From Papaver somniferum (Eukaryota; Streptophyta; Magnoliopsida; Ranunculales; Papaveraceae), in contig NC_039368.1 in the NCBI RefSeq assembly GCF_003573695.1, positions 17,612,360 through 17,676,359 of the forward strand: a stretch of DNA of 64,000 nucleotides. Reading direction: 5' to 3'. The notes beneath the pieces are model-generated. The model was not told the origin of the DNA. It ran no database searches and saw nothing but the letters and a program-made list of their open reading frames with translations. Within the stretch, counting starts at the first letter, position 1. Every line of letters begins with the position of its first letter. The translations under genes were made by a program, and so were the position numbers. Positions 46,110 through 59,593 of the stretch are shown piece after piece.

Positions 46110-46959
46110 ATCTCCCCCTTTGTCAATTTTAGTGACAAAACTATTAATACATATGGAATACAAAAAAAGATAAAATTTAGTGGCTCCTATTCCATAGCCT
46201 AATCTTCAATGTTCCTTGAAATATTCGTCCTTCCAAGTACTCCAATTATCCCAAAGGTTGTAAGTTTAACACCACCGTTGATGAAGATCCGTAGCTATAA
46301 CAATGAGAGAAATCGAGATTCTCTATCATTATTATACAGTGACATAGTATTATTATGTAACATCAAAGTCCAATTGCATCACGACTTTAACAACAATACT
46401 ATGGTGATATGTATTGCTCCCCCTTAGTCAATACTCCATCTCGATTATGGAAACCACTCCCCCTTACACAATGATCCGAAAACCATATGTATTTGTAGTG
46501 TGAATTACATTATTTCTCGCCCTTTTTGTCAATAAAATTGGCAAAGGTAAAAGCACGGGATCATAATGAAATTTCCACAAGAGACATTTCATAGACTAAA
46601 AGAAAAAAATACATACCAACTTAATTTAGATGCAATCATAAAGCCGAAGCTAAATGCATTCATCAAGGAGTTTAAAGATACAAGATAACCCCTATAAAAT
46701 TCCACAGCCGCACACCCCGCAAGATATTACCATTAAGCACAAATTCAAAAGAACTCTCCCCCATTTGATGTCATTCCCGAAAGAACAACAAGAGCGACCT
46801 TAATTTCGAAAGAAAAGAAGGATTTTTGAAACACTAAAGAGATACTAAAAAGACAACAACAAACCTACAGAAACTGAACTGGAAAGTACCTACTGGAGTT
46901 TCAGACTCGATTGCCCAAAAGATAAGGATAAGCATAGGGGCAAGAGTCATTGATACATT
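46110..46959 (-). other. Sirevirus 3' untranslated region and polypurine tract
   Basis: Plus-strand atctccccctttgtc at 46110-46124 is a polypurine tract (gacaaagggggagat) on the minus strand next to the LTR. The rest up to the RNase H stop at 46960 is non-coding, with another ctccccctt run near 46430-46470. Confidence 0.75.
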
Positions 46960-48775
46960 TTAATGAACCAAAACAACACCAATAGACTGCCGCAAGTTTT
47001 GAAAAGTTGCAGTGTCTAAGGGTTTGGTGAGAATATCAGCCAATTTTTGTTCGGAAGGCACAAATTCTATACCAATGATACCATTTTCATAAAGATCATG
47101 AATAAAATGGTACCTTATGTCAATGTACTTTGTTCTTGAGTGCTCAACAGGATTCTCAGTAATTCGAATCGCACTGGAGTTATCACAAAAGATCTTCATT
47201 ATTCCAGTATCAACTCCGTAATCAGCAAGCATTTGTTTCATCCATAGGAGTTGAGTACAACATGATCCGGCAGCAATATATTCTTCTTCACATGTAGACA
47301 GGGATTGAGAGTTTTGCTTCTTTCTATGCCACGCTACAAGATTGAGACCTACATAGTAGAAGCCCCCTGATGTACTTTTTCTGTCTTCTACACATCCTGC
47401 CCAATAAGCATCAGAATAAGTAGAAAGGTCAGTATTAGTATCAAAATTGTACGAGAGACCATACCCGACCGTGTGATTTATATATCGTACGATTCTTTTT
47501 GCAGCTGCAAGATGAGATTTTTTTGGATCCGCCTGAAACCTGGCACAACAACCAATACTGAAAGAAATATCAGGTCTGGTAGCTGTAAGATACAAAAGGC
47601 TACCTATAATGTATCGATACAGTTTTTGATTTATCAGTAGTAGGCATGGGAGTCAACTTAAGAGACGACTTATCCAGATCGAATCTCGACACGAGATTAC
47701 GTGCATATTTCTCTTGGGATAAGTAAATTCCCTCCTTATGTTTTTGAATCTGTAATCCTAAGAAGAATTTTAATTCACCAACATTGCTCATTTCAAACTC
47801 TTTAGCAAGAGAGACTTGAAAGTCTTTTGCGAATTTTTCAGAGGTTGATTCATAGATAATATCGTCTACATAGATTTGAGCAATGACGACATCTTTTCCA
47901 CTCCATTTGGTAAATAGAGTTTTATCATCTCCTCCTCTTGAAAAACCTTTCCTAATAAGAGAGGTAGTGAGTTTCTCAAACCAGGCTCTTGGTGCTTGCT
48001 TTAATCCATATAACGCCTTTTTGAGCTTCAGCACATGATCTGGGAAATCAGGGTCTTCGAATCCCTTAGGTTGAGCGACATAGACTTCCTCTTTTAGAAT
48101 TCCATTCAGGAATTCAGATTTTATGTCCATTTGAAACAACTTAACCTTTAGAAAACAGGCATGGGCCAATAAAATTCGAATGGACTCAAGACGTGCCAAA
48201 GGTGCAAAGGTTTCATAAAAATAGATTCCTTCAATCTGTGAATATCCTTGAGCGACAAGTCTAGCTTTATTTCTGACAATCGTGCCAAATTTATCAGACT
48301 TGTTCTTGAATATCCACTTGGTACCGAAAATATTGACATTTGGAGGACAGGGTACACGTTCCCAGACATCTTGTCTTTCAAACTGATTTAAATCTTCATG
48401 CATTACATTTACCCAAAAAGGATCTTTCAGAGCTTCATCAATATTTCTTGGTTCCACTTGCGAAAGGTAACAACCAAAATTGCATATATTTTGAAGTTGA
48501 CCCCTTGTTTTGGCTGTAGAATCCCTTCTCCCAATGATATTGTTAGGGTCATGATTCCTTTGAACACATAGATGTCATGGAGGGATATGTTCTTGTTCCT
48601 TAGGAATGGCTTGATCAGTGCTCTTCTCCTCGTCACTAGAAATGTCAGGATCAACAACAGTTGGGATAACTTCAACTGATTCTGGAATTTCTTTGAATTT
48701 ATCAATTGTCTCCATTGGAGGCAACTCAGCAGGAGAATTATCTTGACGAAAATTACTGATGTCGTCGATGATAAC
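46960..48775 (-). pseudogene. Sirevirus reverse transcriptase and RNase H
   Basis: From the Athila insertion site the minus-strand frame reads an acidic linker, then the reverse transcriptase: WVNVMHEDLNQFERQDVWE, KARLVAQGYSQIEGI, QMDIKSEFLNGILKEEVYV and the active-site block IYVDDIIYEST. RNase H follows with the STYSDAYWAGCVEDRKSTSG, LSTCEEEYIAAGSCC and LADILTKPLD blocks. Breaks are a TGA at 48575-48577 in the linker and a one-base frameshift near 47620, between reverse transcriptase and RNase H. The catalytic aspartates remain. The 5' part (integrase, protease) continues at 59594, across the Athila element. Confidence 0.9.
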
Positions 48776-50325
48776 TGTTAGACACACTTTTGTGTCTGAA
48801 TTGTCCTCAGTGTCTCTATTGCTAGTGCTTGATTTTGTACTTATTATGGTGTTTTTATGTTTGTGTAGGTGTTTTTGGATAAATACACTTGTGTGAAAAA
48901 AAGTTGTTCAAAAAGTGCTATTTGGACCCCGGAGGACATTTGTTATACGGACCCCAGATCTGGCTAAGGGGCATCCAGGGTTATGCATAACCCAAATTCA
49001 TCCTCAGCACCCAATTACTAAGGGGCACACTACCTGCTAGTTGCACCCCCAGAGCACCACCTGCTATTCGCACCCCTGGTTTGGTTAGAGGGACACCTTC
49101 TTCTTTGTTTAAAAAAAAAATTGGCGGGGAAACTTTGTAATGAACTAGCAGATTTTTTATCAAGATTTTGACGATGTTCTACAGAGATTAAATGGCTGAA
49201 ACTTCGTGGGTAGTTGTGATTTTTCATAACAGGCCTGTTATGGGTGTTCGTTTGGATCAGAATTGGCTGAATCATGTCATGGAGCAAAACAGGGGAGTAC
49301 GTGAAAAGGGGAAAGATTTTCACGCGTCTGTTGTTGCTGGGAGAGTTTGGAACGTGCTGGGAGAATGCTAGAGGCGTGTAAGAGTTAAACAAGGAGAGTT
49401 TGCAGCTGTAAAACGCGTAAGAATCTAAAACAGGAAAGAAAATATCCGAAAATATTTTCTTTCACTGCCGAGAATTTGTTAAGTTCTGGAGGAGATTCGA
49501 TGCATTTTTCGGGTATAAATAGAGTCCCTTGGGTAATATAAGGGGTGACAGAGAGTTGGGGAAGGCTTTGGAACATCACAGAGGCGAAACACGATCACCA
49601 GAGAAAACTGTTGTTGCTGCTGCCATTGAAGAACACGAAGAACATTGACCCACAGAAGCAGTCGTTTTTGCTACAGTATTTGCGACTGCTCAGCGACAGT
49701 CTTAGAGCTACAGTAACAGTGACATATCCTCTGTATCGTTCTTTTCAGTTTGTAACACTTATAACTGTTGCAAACCCGGTTATCATTGTTTCTCCCATTT
49801 CATCATTTGTACACCACCTTTGAGCAATAAAAAATGAATTTTGAGCATGTTTACACAATGATGAGCTAAACCCAATCCTTGGGGCGACGGAGGAAGTCAT
49901 TCTCTCAAGAATTATGTGGTAATATTTATTTTATAAATTTATGCAATATTTTTATATGATTAATTGCATTGATAATAAATAAATTAAATGATTCTTATTA
50001 ATCAAATGTGTTTTCTCTTGATGATGCATGCTTAGTTTTAGACTCTTGATGCGTTATACTTGCGACTAACATTTGATATTTTGGCAATCTGATTTTGGCA
50101 ATACTTTAGAATCGAATCAATTTTTTAAATTGCATGATATAAATTAATTTAGAACCACATAAGTATTGATGAATGGTGAAATCCTAGCTCCAGCGTCTCC
50201 ATAATTTTCAAAACATATCAACATTTATTTTCTTTATTTTCTTTGCTTTAATATTAAGTCAAAAATCTATTGCTTTCACAAGTCTCAACGAACTTTTTAC
50301 TACAACTCAATTTGAAATCACATCA
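48776..50325 (+). repeat. Athila 5' LTR
   Basis: Starts tgttagacacacttttgtgt and ends gaaatcacatca; 1550 bp. It carries about 34 bp near 49368-49401 that the 3' LTR lacks. The first bases form a small hairpin (agacac...gtgtct). A 92-codon frame in the transcribed part is shared with the other LTR only because the LTRs are copies. Confidence 0.95.
49514..49522 (+). promoter_or_regulatory. TATA box of the Athila 5' LTR
   Basis: Reads gggtataaatagagtccc, a strong plant TATA context on the element's coding strand. The same box is at 58777-58785 in the 3' LTR, where it could drive transcription outward into the Sirevirus sequence. Confidence 0.75.
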
Positions 50326-51429
50326 ATTTTTGGCGTCGCCGACGCGGACTTGTCTTTAGGCTAGAGTTTTTAGATTTTTTTTTTAGGTTTTTATTTGTTT
50401 TTCATTTTTATTTTATTTGTTCTTCTTTACATTTCTGGGTTTTTGTCTTTTCCTTACAAAAAATTTTCCAAAGCTTTTGGTGAATACTTAAAGATTTGGA
50501 GTAAAAGCAAAGCGAAAGGAGCGAAAGAAAAGGAGAATAAAAATTAATTAAAAAAAAAAGAGAGAGACATTTTTTTTTTCTTTTAGAATTTCTTTTAGAT
50601 TATTTTTTTCTTTTGCACTTTATTTTTGGACTTTGGACTGTGGACTTTGGGACTTTATATTTTTTTTAAACCCTACGGAAGGGTAGTCTAAATATAAATT
50701 GTTTGCAGAGAAGGACGGTGATTACGATATCGCCTCGGCCCCTCGGGTTCGTACATGACATAGGAGTCGTGGCCCGAGTCGACTTCAGCGGTTCATCCCC
50801 CGTCTGGTACGGGAGGTAAGTTTGTCGAAACACTCGCGAATCTCCTGTCAGCGAGTTACTGTATTCCTTCGTTTGCATATATGATGAGGATTTGAAAACG
50901 GCTGCTTTAATTTCCTAGTAAAGGGAAAGGACTGGCCATACAAGATAAGGGTTCGGATTTCATCACCGTTCCCTTCTTGCCCGCCTTAGGAAACGAAACC
51001 AAACGCGAACCTAAGCCTAAAATTTGACTAGAACGAGACCTATAGGGTAACGAGCTTAATAGGAAAGTCATTCGAAAAATATTAGTTACTCTTTTAAGCA
51101 TGCTTCAAAGTTCATGATGGTTTCTGTGAGTTAAATACGCCGCCTTGTAACGCCGGTGAGGCCTTGGGTATCAAAGCTCCACTAACCTTCCCTCGTCTCG
51201 ATTCAACTTACTTAAACTCGGATTGATTCTACAGGGGTTTGCTTAAATTGTAACGAATTCCCTTTCGAAGGATTAGAAGCTCGTCTAGAAACAATCTAAG
51301 TGGAGCCATCATGCTTTTTGTTTGTTAGAAATCAGTAGGTTTGCTGTGGTGGAGTCAGCCTTGTTTGTGTTTGCATAGAACTTCCTTTCCTTTTAGGATT
51401 TCTTTCTTTATCTTTTGTTTTTCTAGTGT
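50326..51429 (+). other. Athila primer-binding site and leader
   Basis: Directly after the LTR lies atttttggcgtcgccgacgc, in the position and style of the Athila primer-binding site. The remaining kilobase is untranslated leader, with T-rich then GC-richer parts and no convincing frame. Confidence 0.7.
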
Positions 51430-53534
51430 ATGCACAAGGTTATTAAAGAGCGGGCTTGGAAAAGAAACACTCTAGGTCGTTTGATTAGTGATAAACCTAT
51501 TAGTTCTTCTTGTGAAGGCGGGGAGCTCGAAGACTCTTCTTTTGAGAGACCTGTTTTTGGAAACTTCAGTTTTGAGAATATGTCTCTTCGTGAGGAAAAT
51601 ACCCCTAATACTTCAGTTGTGCCAGCAATGGCAACTTTGAAAGATTACATGTTCCCAATTAGGTCCACCCGAGCTTCGTGCATTAAATTTCCAGCCACTA
51701 CGGCTAATTTCGAGATAAAACCAAGTATTCTTCAGACGATCCCTATATTCTTAGGAAAAGACGATGAGAACCCTTATTTTCATATTAGGGACTTTGAGGA
51801 AATTTATGGGACAATTAGAATAAAAGACCTTACTGATGAAGTCTTGAAACTTAAGATGTTTCCCTTTCCTTGAGAGATAAAGCGAAGACCTGGCTGAACA
51901 ACCTACCATCTGAATCCATTGACACATGGCAGGAACTTATTGCTGCTTTCTATATGAAATTCTACCCTAAGCATAAAACTGCGTCTGTTAGGCAGAAAAT
52001 TAGTGCTAGTGTGCAACAAGAGGGAGAGTCTCTTTATAGGTTTTTAGAGAGATTTAATGATCTCCTATCCCAGTGTCCTCACCATGGATTTGATAAGATG
52101 AAACTCGTAGAGATTATTTATGATGGTTTAGACTTTTCAACCAAAACCATGGTTTAGTCTATGTGCGCTGGTGAGTTCACTAGTAAAAATGATGATGATG
52201 CTTTTACCTTCTTAGGAGCTGTCGCTGAAAAATCCCAACAGTGGGAGTCTTGTGTTGAACCCCCCAAAAGACTCTTGGTCAATAGAAGTAGCACCAATGT
52301 GGTAGATACAATCTTCGGGTCTGATGCTAAGTTTGATGCTTTGTCTAGAAGGTTAGAAGCTTTGGAATTGAATCATCCTAAACATAGGTCTCTTGTTGAA
52401 CCTGATGATAGGTTTAGAGCCTCTCAAGTATCTAGTTGTGGAGTAGAACCCAATAACTCGTTTTGGAAAGGTCAGGTTAGTGAAGAGCAAGCCCATGCTG
52501 TCTATAACAATGCTAGGTTTGAGAACCGTCAGAGGTTTGACCCATACTCAGAGACTTACAACCCTAGTTGGAGAAACCATCCTAATTTTTCTTGGTCTAA
52601 GGGTCAGAATCAAGGGTAGTCTAGTAATTCTCAGCCTCCCCTAGGTTTTGGTTATGCTAAGAACTCTTCAGGTCAAACCCAGTTTCAGGATGAGAAAAAG
52701 ATCTCCACCTTAGAAGAAACCCTTACTATGTTAGTAAACAACCATGAGATGTTATCAAAGAACCACTATGGTTTTCAAGAAGAAACCAGGCAGAATTTTA
52801 AGAATAATTCCCAGTCTCTTGCTAACTTAGAACTTCAATTCGACCAAATAGCTAAGTTTCTTAGTGAAAGAGAAGATGGAAGATTCCCTAGTCAAACTGA
52901 TCCTAACCCTAAAGGAGAGAAATCGTACAATCATGTGAATTTTATAACAACCCTTAGGAGTGGAAAGAAAGTTGACAATAAGGTTGCCATGCCTGATAGT
53001 GAACATGATGTAGTTCACCCTTCTGAGCCAGAAAATGAGGAGACTGATAGAGTTTCCAAAGAGACCAATGAGGGTCCTGCTGAGACTGGCTTTGTTCCCA
53101 GAGCCCCGTTCCCCCAGCTGCTAGTTCCAACTAAGAGGGAGTCCAACTTTAATGATATATTGGAGGTTTTTAAGCAGGTTACTATCAACCTCCCATTGTT
53201 AGATGCGATTAAGCAGATTCCCGCTTATGCCAAGTTTCTTAATGATATGTGTACGCGAAAGCGAAAACTTAGTGTCCAGAAGAAATCCTTCCTAGCTAGT
53301 CACGTGAGTTCTATTATTCAGAATACCACTACTCCTAAGTATAAAGACCAGGGGTTCCCTACTATTTCTTGCACAATAGGTAAACATTGTGTCGAGAAAG
53401 CTTTGGTTGACTTAGGAGCCAGTGTGAACTTACTGCCATACCATGTGTACCTTAAGCTAGGACTTAGTGAGATGAAACCTACCCAGATGACACTTCAGTT
53501 AGCTGATAGGTCCGTCAAAATTCCTCGGGTGTGA
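51430..53534 (+). pseudogene. Athila gag and protease
   Basis: Starts near ATG 51430. It reads a gag with TTANFEIKPSILQTIPIF and ENPYFHIRDFEEIYGTIR, shifts frame at about 51870 (DKAKTWLNNLPSESIDTWQE), and continues through TAG stops at 52155-52157 and 52617-52619. The protease region follows near 53390-53450, with ALVDLGASVNLLPYHVY providing the catalytic DxGxS. A frameshift at about 53530 ends the frame and is undone near 53630. Gag packages the RNA and protease cuts the polyprotein. Degenerate, but every block is present in order. Confidence 0.9.
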
Positions 53535-56500
53535 TCCAGGACGCTCTTCTTGAGGTCGACAAGTTTATTTATCCAGTGGATTTTGTTATCCTAGATACCC
53601 AACCTGTCCCTGACAGAGAACCAAATACCAGTGATTTTAGGTCGCCCGTTTTTAGCTACATCCAATGCGATCATTAATTGTCGAAATGGTATTATAAATT
53701 TATCTTTTGGTAATATGAATATTGAGCTGAACATTTTTAATATTGGTAAGCTACCCTCTGAACTAGATGAATCGAACATAGAAGAGGTGAACATGATAGG
53801 AACATTAGTCGAGGAGTAATTACCAAACACTTTGTTAGAAGATCTATTAGAGAAATACCTAGCCCACTTTGGGATTGATTTTGATGATGACGATGTGATT
53901 AATAAGGTGAATGGTTTGTTAGATTCAACCCCTTTGATAGACACTAGTAATGGATGGAAACCTAAGTTCGAACCTATACCCGTTTCTGAGTCTACCCTAG
54001 TTCCTTTGTTAAAAAAGCCTCCTAAGTTAGACCTTAAACCATTACCAGATTCCCTGAAGTATGTGTTTTTAGGCCCATCTGAAACTTTACCTGCGATTAT
54101 AGCATCTGACTTGGATAGTGATCAGGAAAGTAGGCTAGTGACTGTCCTTCAGAATAACAAGGAAACTTTAGGGTGGACCATAGCAGACATTAAGGGTATA
54201 AGTCCTACTGATTGTATGCATCATATCTATTTAGAGAGTGACACCAAACCTTCTAGGGAGATGCAACGTCGACTGAACCCTAATATGAAAGAAGTAGTTC
54301 GAACCGAGGTTCTTAAGTTGTTAGATGCAGGCATTATCTACCCCATTTCAGACAGTAAGTGGGTCAGCCCCGTTCAGGTTGTTCCCAAGAAATACGGTAT
54401 TACTGTAGTCCAGAATGATAACCATGAGTTAATCCCAACCCGGGTGACCATGGGTTGGCGTGTCTGTATTGACTATAGGATATTGAACAAGGTCACTAGG
54501 AAGGACCACTTTCCACTTCCCTTCATCGACCAAATGCTAGAGAGATTAGCCGGACGTAGCCATTATCGCTTTTTAGATGGATACTGCGGTTATAATCAGA
54601 TTATCAAAGCCCCAGAAGACCAAGAGAAAACCACTTTTACCTGTCCCTTTGGTACCTTTGCGTATAGACGCATGCCTTTCGGCTATGTAATGCCCCTGCG
54701 ACCTTTCAGCGTTGTATGCTGAGCATATTTTCTGACATGGTAGAAAGGTTCTTAGAGGTCTTTATGGATGATTTTTCAGTGTTTGGTTCGTCTTTCGATG
54801 AGTGCTTGCATCATTTATCATTAGTTTTGACTAGGTGTAAGGAAAAGAATTTAGTGCTTAATTGGGAGAAATGTCACTTCATGGTTCGTTCAGGAATTGT
54901 TCTAGGGCATATCGTATCTTCGAAGGGTAAAGAGGTAGATAGAGCCAAAGTTGACCTCATTAAAACTTTACAGGTCCCAAAAATTGTAAGAGATATTAGG
55001 TCATTCTTAGGGCATGCAGGTTTTTATCATCGATTCATTAAGGATTTTAGCTTAATTTCTATACCTCTTTGCAATTTGCTTGCAAAAGACGTTAACTTTA
55101 TCTTTGATGATGCTTGTTTAGAGGCTTTGGAGAAGCTTAAGAATTTACTCACTACCGCCCCCATAGTCCAGGCACCCAACTGGAACCTACCCTTTAAGAT
55201 CATGTGTGATACTTCAGATTATGCTATTGGTGCTGTGCTAGGTCAGTGAGAAAATAAGTTACTTCATGTGATTTACCATGCTAGCAAAACTCTGAATGAT
55301 GCCCAGTTGAACTATACCACTACAGAGAAGGAACTATTAGCTATTGTGTTTGCCTTAGACAACTTTAGATCCTACCTCTTAGGTTCTAAGGTCATAATAT
55401 TTATTGATCATGCTGCTTTGAAGTATCTTATTTCCAAGAAGGATACTAAACCTAGATTGATTAGATGGATCTATTGTTGCAGGAATTTTCCTTAGACATT
55501 AGAGATAAAAAAAAAGGTTCAGAAAATGTAGTAGCAGACCACTTGTCTAGGCTAGTTTTAGATACCCTTAATGATTCTCCTCCTGTTAGGGATAGTTTTC
55601 CTGATGAACAACTGTTCTTTGTTACCAAAGCACCTTGGTATGCAAATATAGTGAATTATCTTGTTACTGGTCTAATGCCCCAACATTGGGGTAAACAAGA
55701 TCGTTCTAGGTTTTTAGCCGAGGTGAAGAAATTCTTTTGGGATGATCCTTATTTGTTTAAGTATTGTCCAGACCAGATTATTAGGAGATGTATACCTGAG
55801 AGTGACCAGTCCAGTATTATTTCCTTTTGTCATGATCATGCTTGTGGGGGTCACTTTGGTGCTAAGAAGACTGCTGCTAAGATATTGCAGTGTGGATTCT
55901 ATTGGCTTTCGTTGTTTAAAGGCTCCCATAGTCACTTTGTTACTTGTGAGCGTTGCCAGAAATTAGGAACCATTTTCCGTAGGAACATGATGCCGTTGAA
56001 CCCTATTTTAGTTGTTGAGGTCTTTGATGTGTGGGGTATTGACTTTATGGGTCCGTTTCCTAATTCTTTTGGTAACCTTTACATCCTTGTCGCTGTAGAC
56101 TATGTCTCTAAGTGGATTGAGGCGGTTGCGTGTAAGACTAATGACCATGGGGTTGTGATTGAGTTCTTGAAAGATAATATACTTACACGTTTTGGTACAC
56201 CGCGAGCTATAATTAGTGATGGAGGGACGCACTTTTGTAATGGACCTTTTAGGCTTTTGATGAATAAATATGGTATTACACATAAGGTAGCTACCCCATA
56301 TCATCCACAGACTAGTGGTCAGGTAGAGGTTTCGAATAGGGAGATAAAGCTTATATTAGAGAAAATAGTTAATCCTAATCGGAAAGACTGGTCGTCTAGG
56401 CTTACTGATGCCTTATGGGATTACCGTACTGCGTTTAAGACCCCCATTGGAACGTCGCCTTATCGGCTTGTGTATGGAAAGGCATGTCATTTACCTGTTG

Positions 56501-56928
56501 AGTTAGAACATAGAGCTTATTGGGATGTTAAGCAGCTAAATTTTTCACTTGACAAGGCAGGATCCCATGGGAAACTCTAGCTCAATGAGTTGGAAGAGAT
56601 TCGTACAGATGCTTACGATAGTGCGAAGGAGTATAAGAACAAAATGAAACTTGTGCATGATAAGAATATTTTAAGAAAGTCATTTTCTCCAGGTCAAAAA
56701 GTTCTTTTGTATGATACCCGCTTGCATTTTTTCCCTGGGAAGTTACGTTCTCGGTGGACGGGTCCTTTTATTGTTTGCACTGTCTTTCCTCACGGAGCTG
56801 TTGAGATCGAGACACCATATGGTAGTAGTTCTTCGAAGGTTAACGGTCAGAGATTGAAACCCTTTTTAGAGCCCTTTCCTACAGGTGATGTTGAGGAGGT
56901 CCCTATGGAGGACCCTGTTTACCTTTGA
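53535..56928 (+). pseudogene. Athila pol: reverse transcriptase, RNase H, integrase
   Basis: After the protease, the LGRPFLATSNAIINCRNG segment leads through a stop at 53817-53819 to the reverse transcriptase (SDSKWVSPVQVVPKK near 54350; active site FMDDFSVF near 54762). One base is missing near 54680. RNase H (MCDTSDYAIGAVLGQ, TTEKELLAIVFALD) has a TGA at 55247-55249 and a frameshift near 55470. Integrase follows, with its H-H-C-C zinc region (55830-55970) and catalytic residues in [17 protein letters not shown] and [15 protein letters not shown] at 56578-56580 precedes the C-terminal tail (GQKVLLYDTRLHFFPGKL) ending at 56928. Catalytic residues look preserved; only reading-frame damage inactivates it. 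Confidence 0.93.
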
Positions 56929-58072
56929 TTGACCATCGAGGCGATTGTATGTTGTATATTAGTTTTTGATTTCTCTCTTCACCCAGGTACTATCTTTCCG
57001 ACTTCTCTCTTTACTGATTCCTCATGTTACTTTGCTTTTTGGTATTGCTCTTTCATTAGAAACATTGAGGACAATGTTAGGTTTAAGTTTGGGGGTGGGG
57101 AAGAAACTTTTTGTTAGCTTTTAGTTACAATACATAAACTCCAGAGCCTAGAAATTTATGCTTATTAAGGTTGGCACTAACCAATCTAAGTGGATGGGAA
57201 CATCTTGGTTGTAGGAGTTGAGGAACCAATCTGATTATATGGAAACATCTAAAGAGTCTATTCATAAAAGCACAGAGCTCAGGTGTTAGAATCAAAAAAA
57301 ACATGGTAATTTCGCCATAACTCGTTGAATCCTAATCCCTTCTGTTTTTATTTCTTAAGTGATTTGGTGGGGCACACGACTCAAGTTGTTACCATTGCTA
57401 GGGTGAAATAGGGCGATTGAGATACCAAAAAAAAAAAAAGTTTGAGACTAGTCCATCAGACCAACCGGAATAAATTCAATAAAGTCGACCACTGGTGCCC
57501 TTGTATATGCCAGTTGTGTTGACCTATAGTTAGGTTTATCGACCACTGGTCCCTTGTATATGCCAGTTGTGTTGATATTAGTCAGACCGATATCTCAGTC
57601 CATTAGGATAGGTTCATCTTGGCAGAGACCTTCAGACAGATATGGGAAACACCATTCACTTTGAACCATCTATATTTCTCTTTATCCATCTTCTTATCTT
57701 TCCATGTGATTGATTGGCTCCGGTTATGATGTCTAGAAACTATCTGAGTAGAGCTCTGTCACTTATATATGAATTTTAGTATGCTGAGTGCAAACTCGTG
57801 TACAGCAATTGGAATTTCGCATAAGGGTACTTCCTCCTATAGTCAATGATTGTATGCCAACCAAGGAGATTCTTTAGTGCCTTCCAAGGTTCTGCGTAGA
57901 TAGCTAGGGTCTGGAGTAAAGGTTTTGTGGGTACACCTCTGGTAAACCCTTCGGAGACAACACTCCGCCGCTAGGGCCATCTAGCGGTTTAACGGCTTGC
58001 TGCACGTGCTAAGTGTAGTCATTTTATATTAGATTTTCTCGAGGACTAGCAAATAATAAGTTTGGGGGTATT
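56929..58072 (+). other. Athila 3' non-coding region with polypurine tract
   Basis: No envelope-like frame is present. A 54-bp direct repeat (tcgaccactggt...ttgtatatgccagttgtgtt) occurs at 57486 and 57539. The polypurine tract aagtttgggggtatt lies at 58059-58072, just before the 3' LTR. A second near-copy, aagtttgggggtgggg, lies near 57086. Confidence 0.75.
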
Positions 58073-59588
58073 TGTTAGACACACTTTTGTGTCTAAATTG
58101 TCCTCAATGTCTCTATTGCTAGTGCTTGATTTTGTACTTATTATGGTGTTTTTATGTTTGTGTAGGTGTTTTTGGAGAAATACACTTGTGTGGAAAAAGT
58201 TGCTCAAAAAGTGCTATTTGGACCCCCGGAGGACATTTGCTATACGGACCCCAGATCTGGCTAAGGGCATCCAGGGTTATGCATAGCCCAAATTCATCCT
58301 CAGCACCCAATTACTAAGGGGCACACTACCTGCTATTTTCACCCCCAGAGCGCCACCTGCTATTCGCACCCCTGGTTTGGTTACGGGGACACCTTCTTCT
58401 TCGTTTAAAAAAAAAATTGGCAGGAAAACTTTGTAATGAACTGCCAGATTTTTAATCAAAATTTTAACGATGTTCTACAGTGATTAAATGGCTGAAACTT
58501 CGTGGATAGTTGTGATTTTTCATAACAGGCATGTTATGGGTGTTCGTTTGGATCAGAATTGGCTGAATCATGTCATGGAGCAAAACAGGGGAGTACGTGA
58601 AAAGGGGGAAGATTTTCACGCGTCTGTTGTTGCTGGAAGAGTCTGGAACGTGCTGGGAGAGTTTGCAGCTGTAAAACGCGTAAGAATCTAAAACAGGAAA
58701 CAAAATATCCGAAAATATTTTCTTTCACTACCGGGAATTTATGAAGTTATGGAGGAGATTCGATGCATCTTTCGGGTATAAATAGAGTCCCTTGGGTCAT
58801 ATAAGGGATGACGGAGAGTTGGGTAAGGATTTGGAACATCACAGAGGCAAAACACGATCACCAGAGAAAACTGTTGTTGCTGCTGCCATTGAAGAACACG
58901 AAGAACATTGACCCACAGAAGCAGTCGTTTTTGCTACAGTATTCGCGACTGCTCAGTGACAGTCTTAGAGCTACAGTAACAGTGGCACATCCTTTGTATC
59001 GTTCTTTTCAGTTTGTAACACTTATAACTGTTGCAAACCCGGTTATCATTGTTTCTCCCATTTCATCATTTGTACACCACCTTTGAACAATAAAAAAATG
59101 AATTTTGAGCGTGTTTACACAATGATGAGCTAAACCCAATCCTTGAGGCGACGGAGAAATCCATTCTCTCAAGAATTATGTGGTAATATTTGTTTTATAA
59201 ATTTATGCAATATTTTTATATGATTAATTGCATTGATAAAAATAAATTAAATGATTCTTATTAATCAAATATGTTTTCTCTTGATGATGCATGCTTAGTT
59301 TTAGACTCTTGATGCGTTATACTTGCGACTAACATTTGATATTTTGGGAATCTGATTTTGGAAATACTTTAGAATCGAATCAATTGTTTAAATTGCATGA
59401 TATAAATTAATTTAGAACCACATAAGTATTGATGAATGGTGAAATCCTAACTCCAGCCTCTCCATAATTTTCACAACATATCAACATTTATTTGCTTTAT
59501 TTTCTTTGCTTTAAAATTAAGTCTAAAATCTATTGCTTTCACAAGTCTCAACGAACTTTTTACTACAACTCAATTTGAAATCACATCA
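58073..59588 (+). repeat. Athila 3' LTR
   Basis: Starts tgttagacacacttttgtgt and ends gaaatcacatca; 1516 bp, nearly identical to the 5' LTR apart from the 34-bp block and scattered substitutions. The target copy ataac follows at once. Confidence 0.95.
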
Positions 59589-59593
59589 ATAAC

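Larger units (their letters stand above)
48776..59588 (+). mobile_element. Athila-type Ty3/Gypsy element nested in the Sirevirus
   Basis: LTRs at 48776-50325 and 58073-59588 are nearly identical, and the 5-bp duplication ataac is perfect (48771-48775 and 59589-59593). The interior reads, on the plus strand, an untranslated leader, gag, protease, reverse transcriptase, RNase H, integrase, a 1.1-kb non-coding tail and a polypurine tract. The coding style (long gag, FMDDF active site, IRDKK...[10 protein letters not shown] at the RNase H end) is that of the Athila lineage. No envelope-like gene is seen. It is the youngest layer of the nest by position. Frameshifts and stops have inactivated it. 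Confidence 0.95.

Noticed and set aside
49545..49823. 92-codon frame conserved also at 58808-59086
   Set aside because: The two copies are the same place in the two Athila LTRs, so the conservation only reflects LTR identity. No known domain.
56929..58058. Envelope-like gene downstream of Athila pol
   Set aside because: Some Athila elements carry one, but no frame over about 75 codons and no membrane-type protein is present here.
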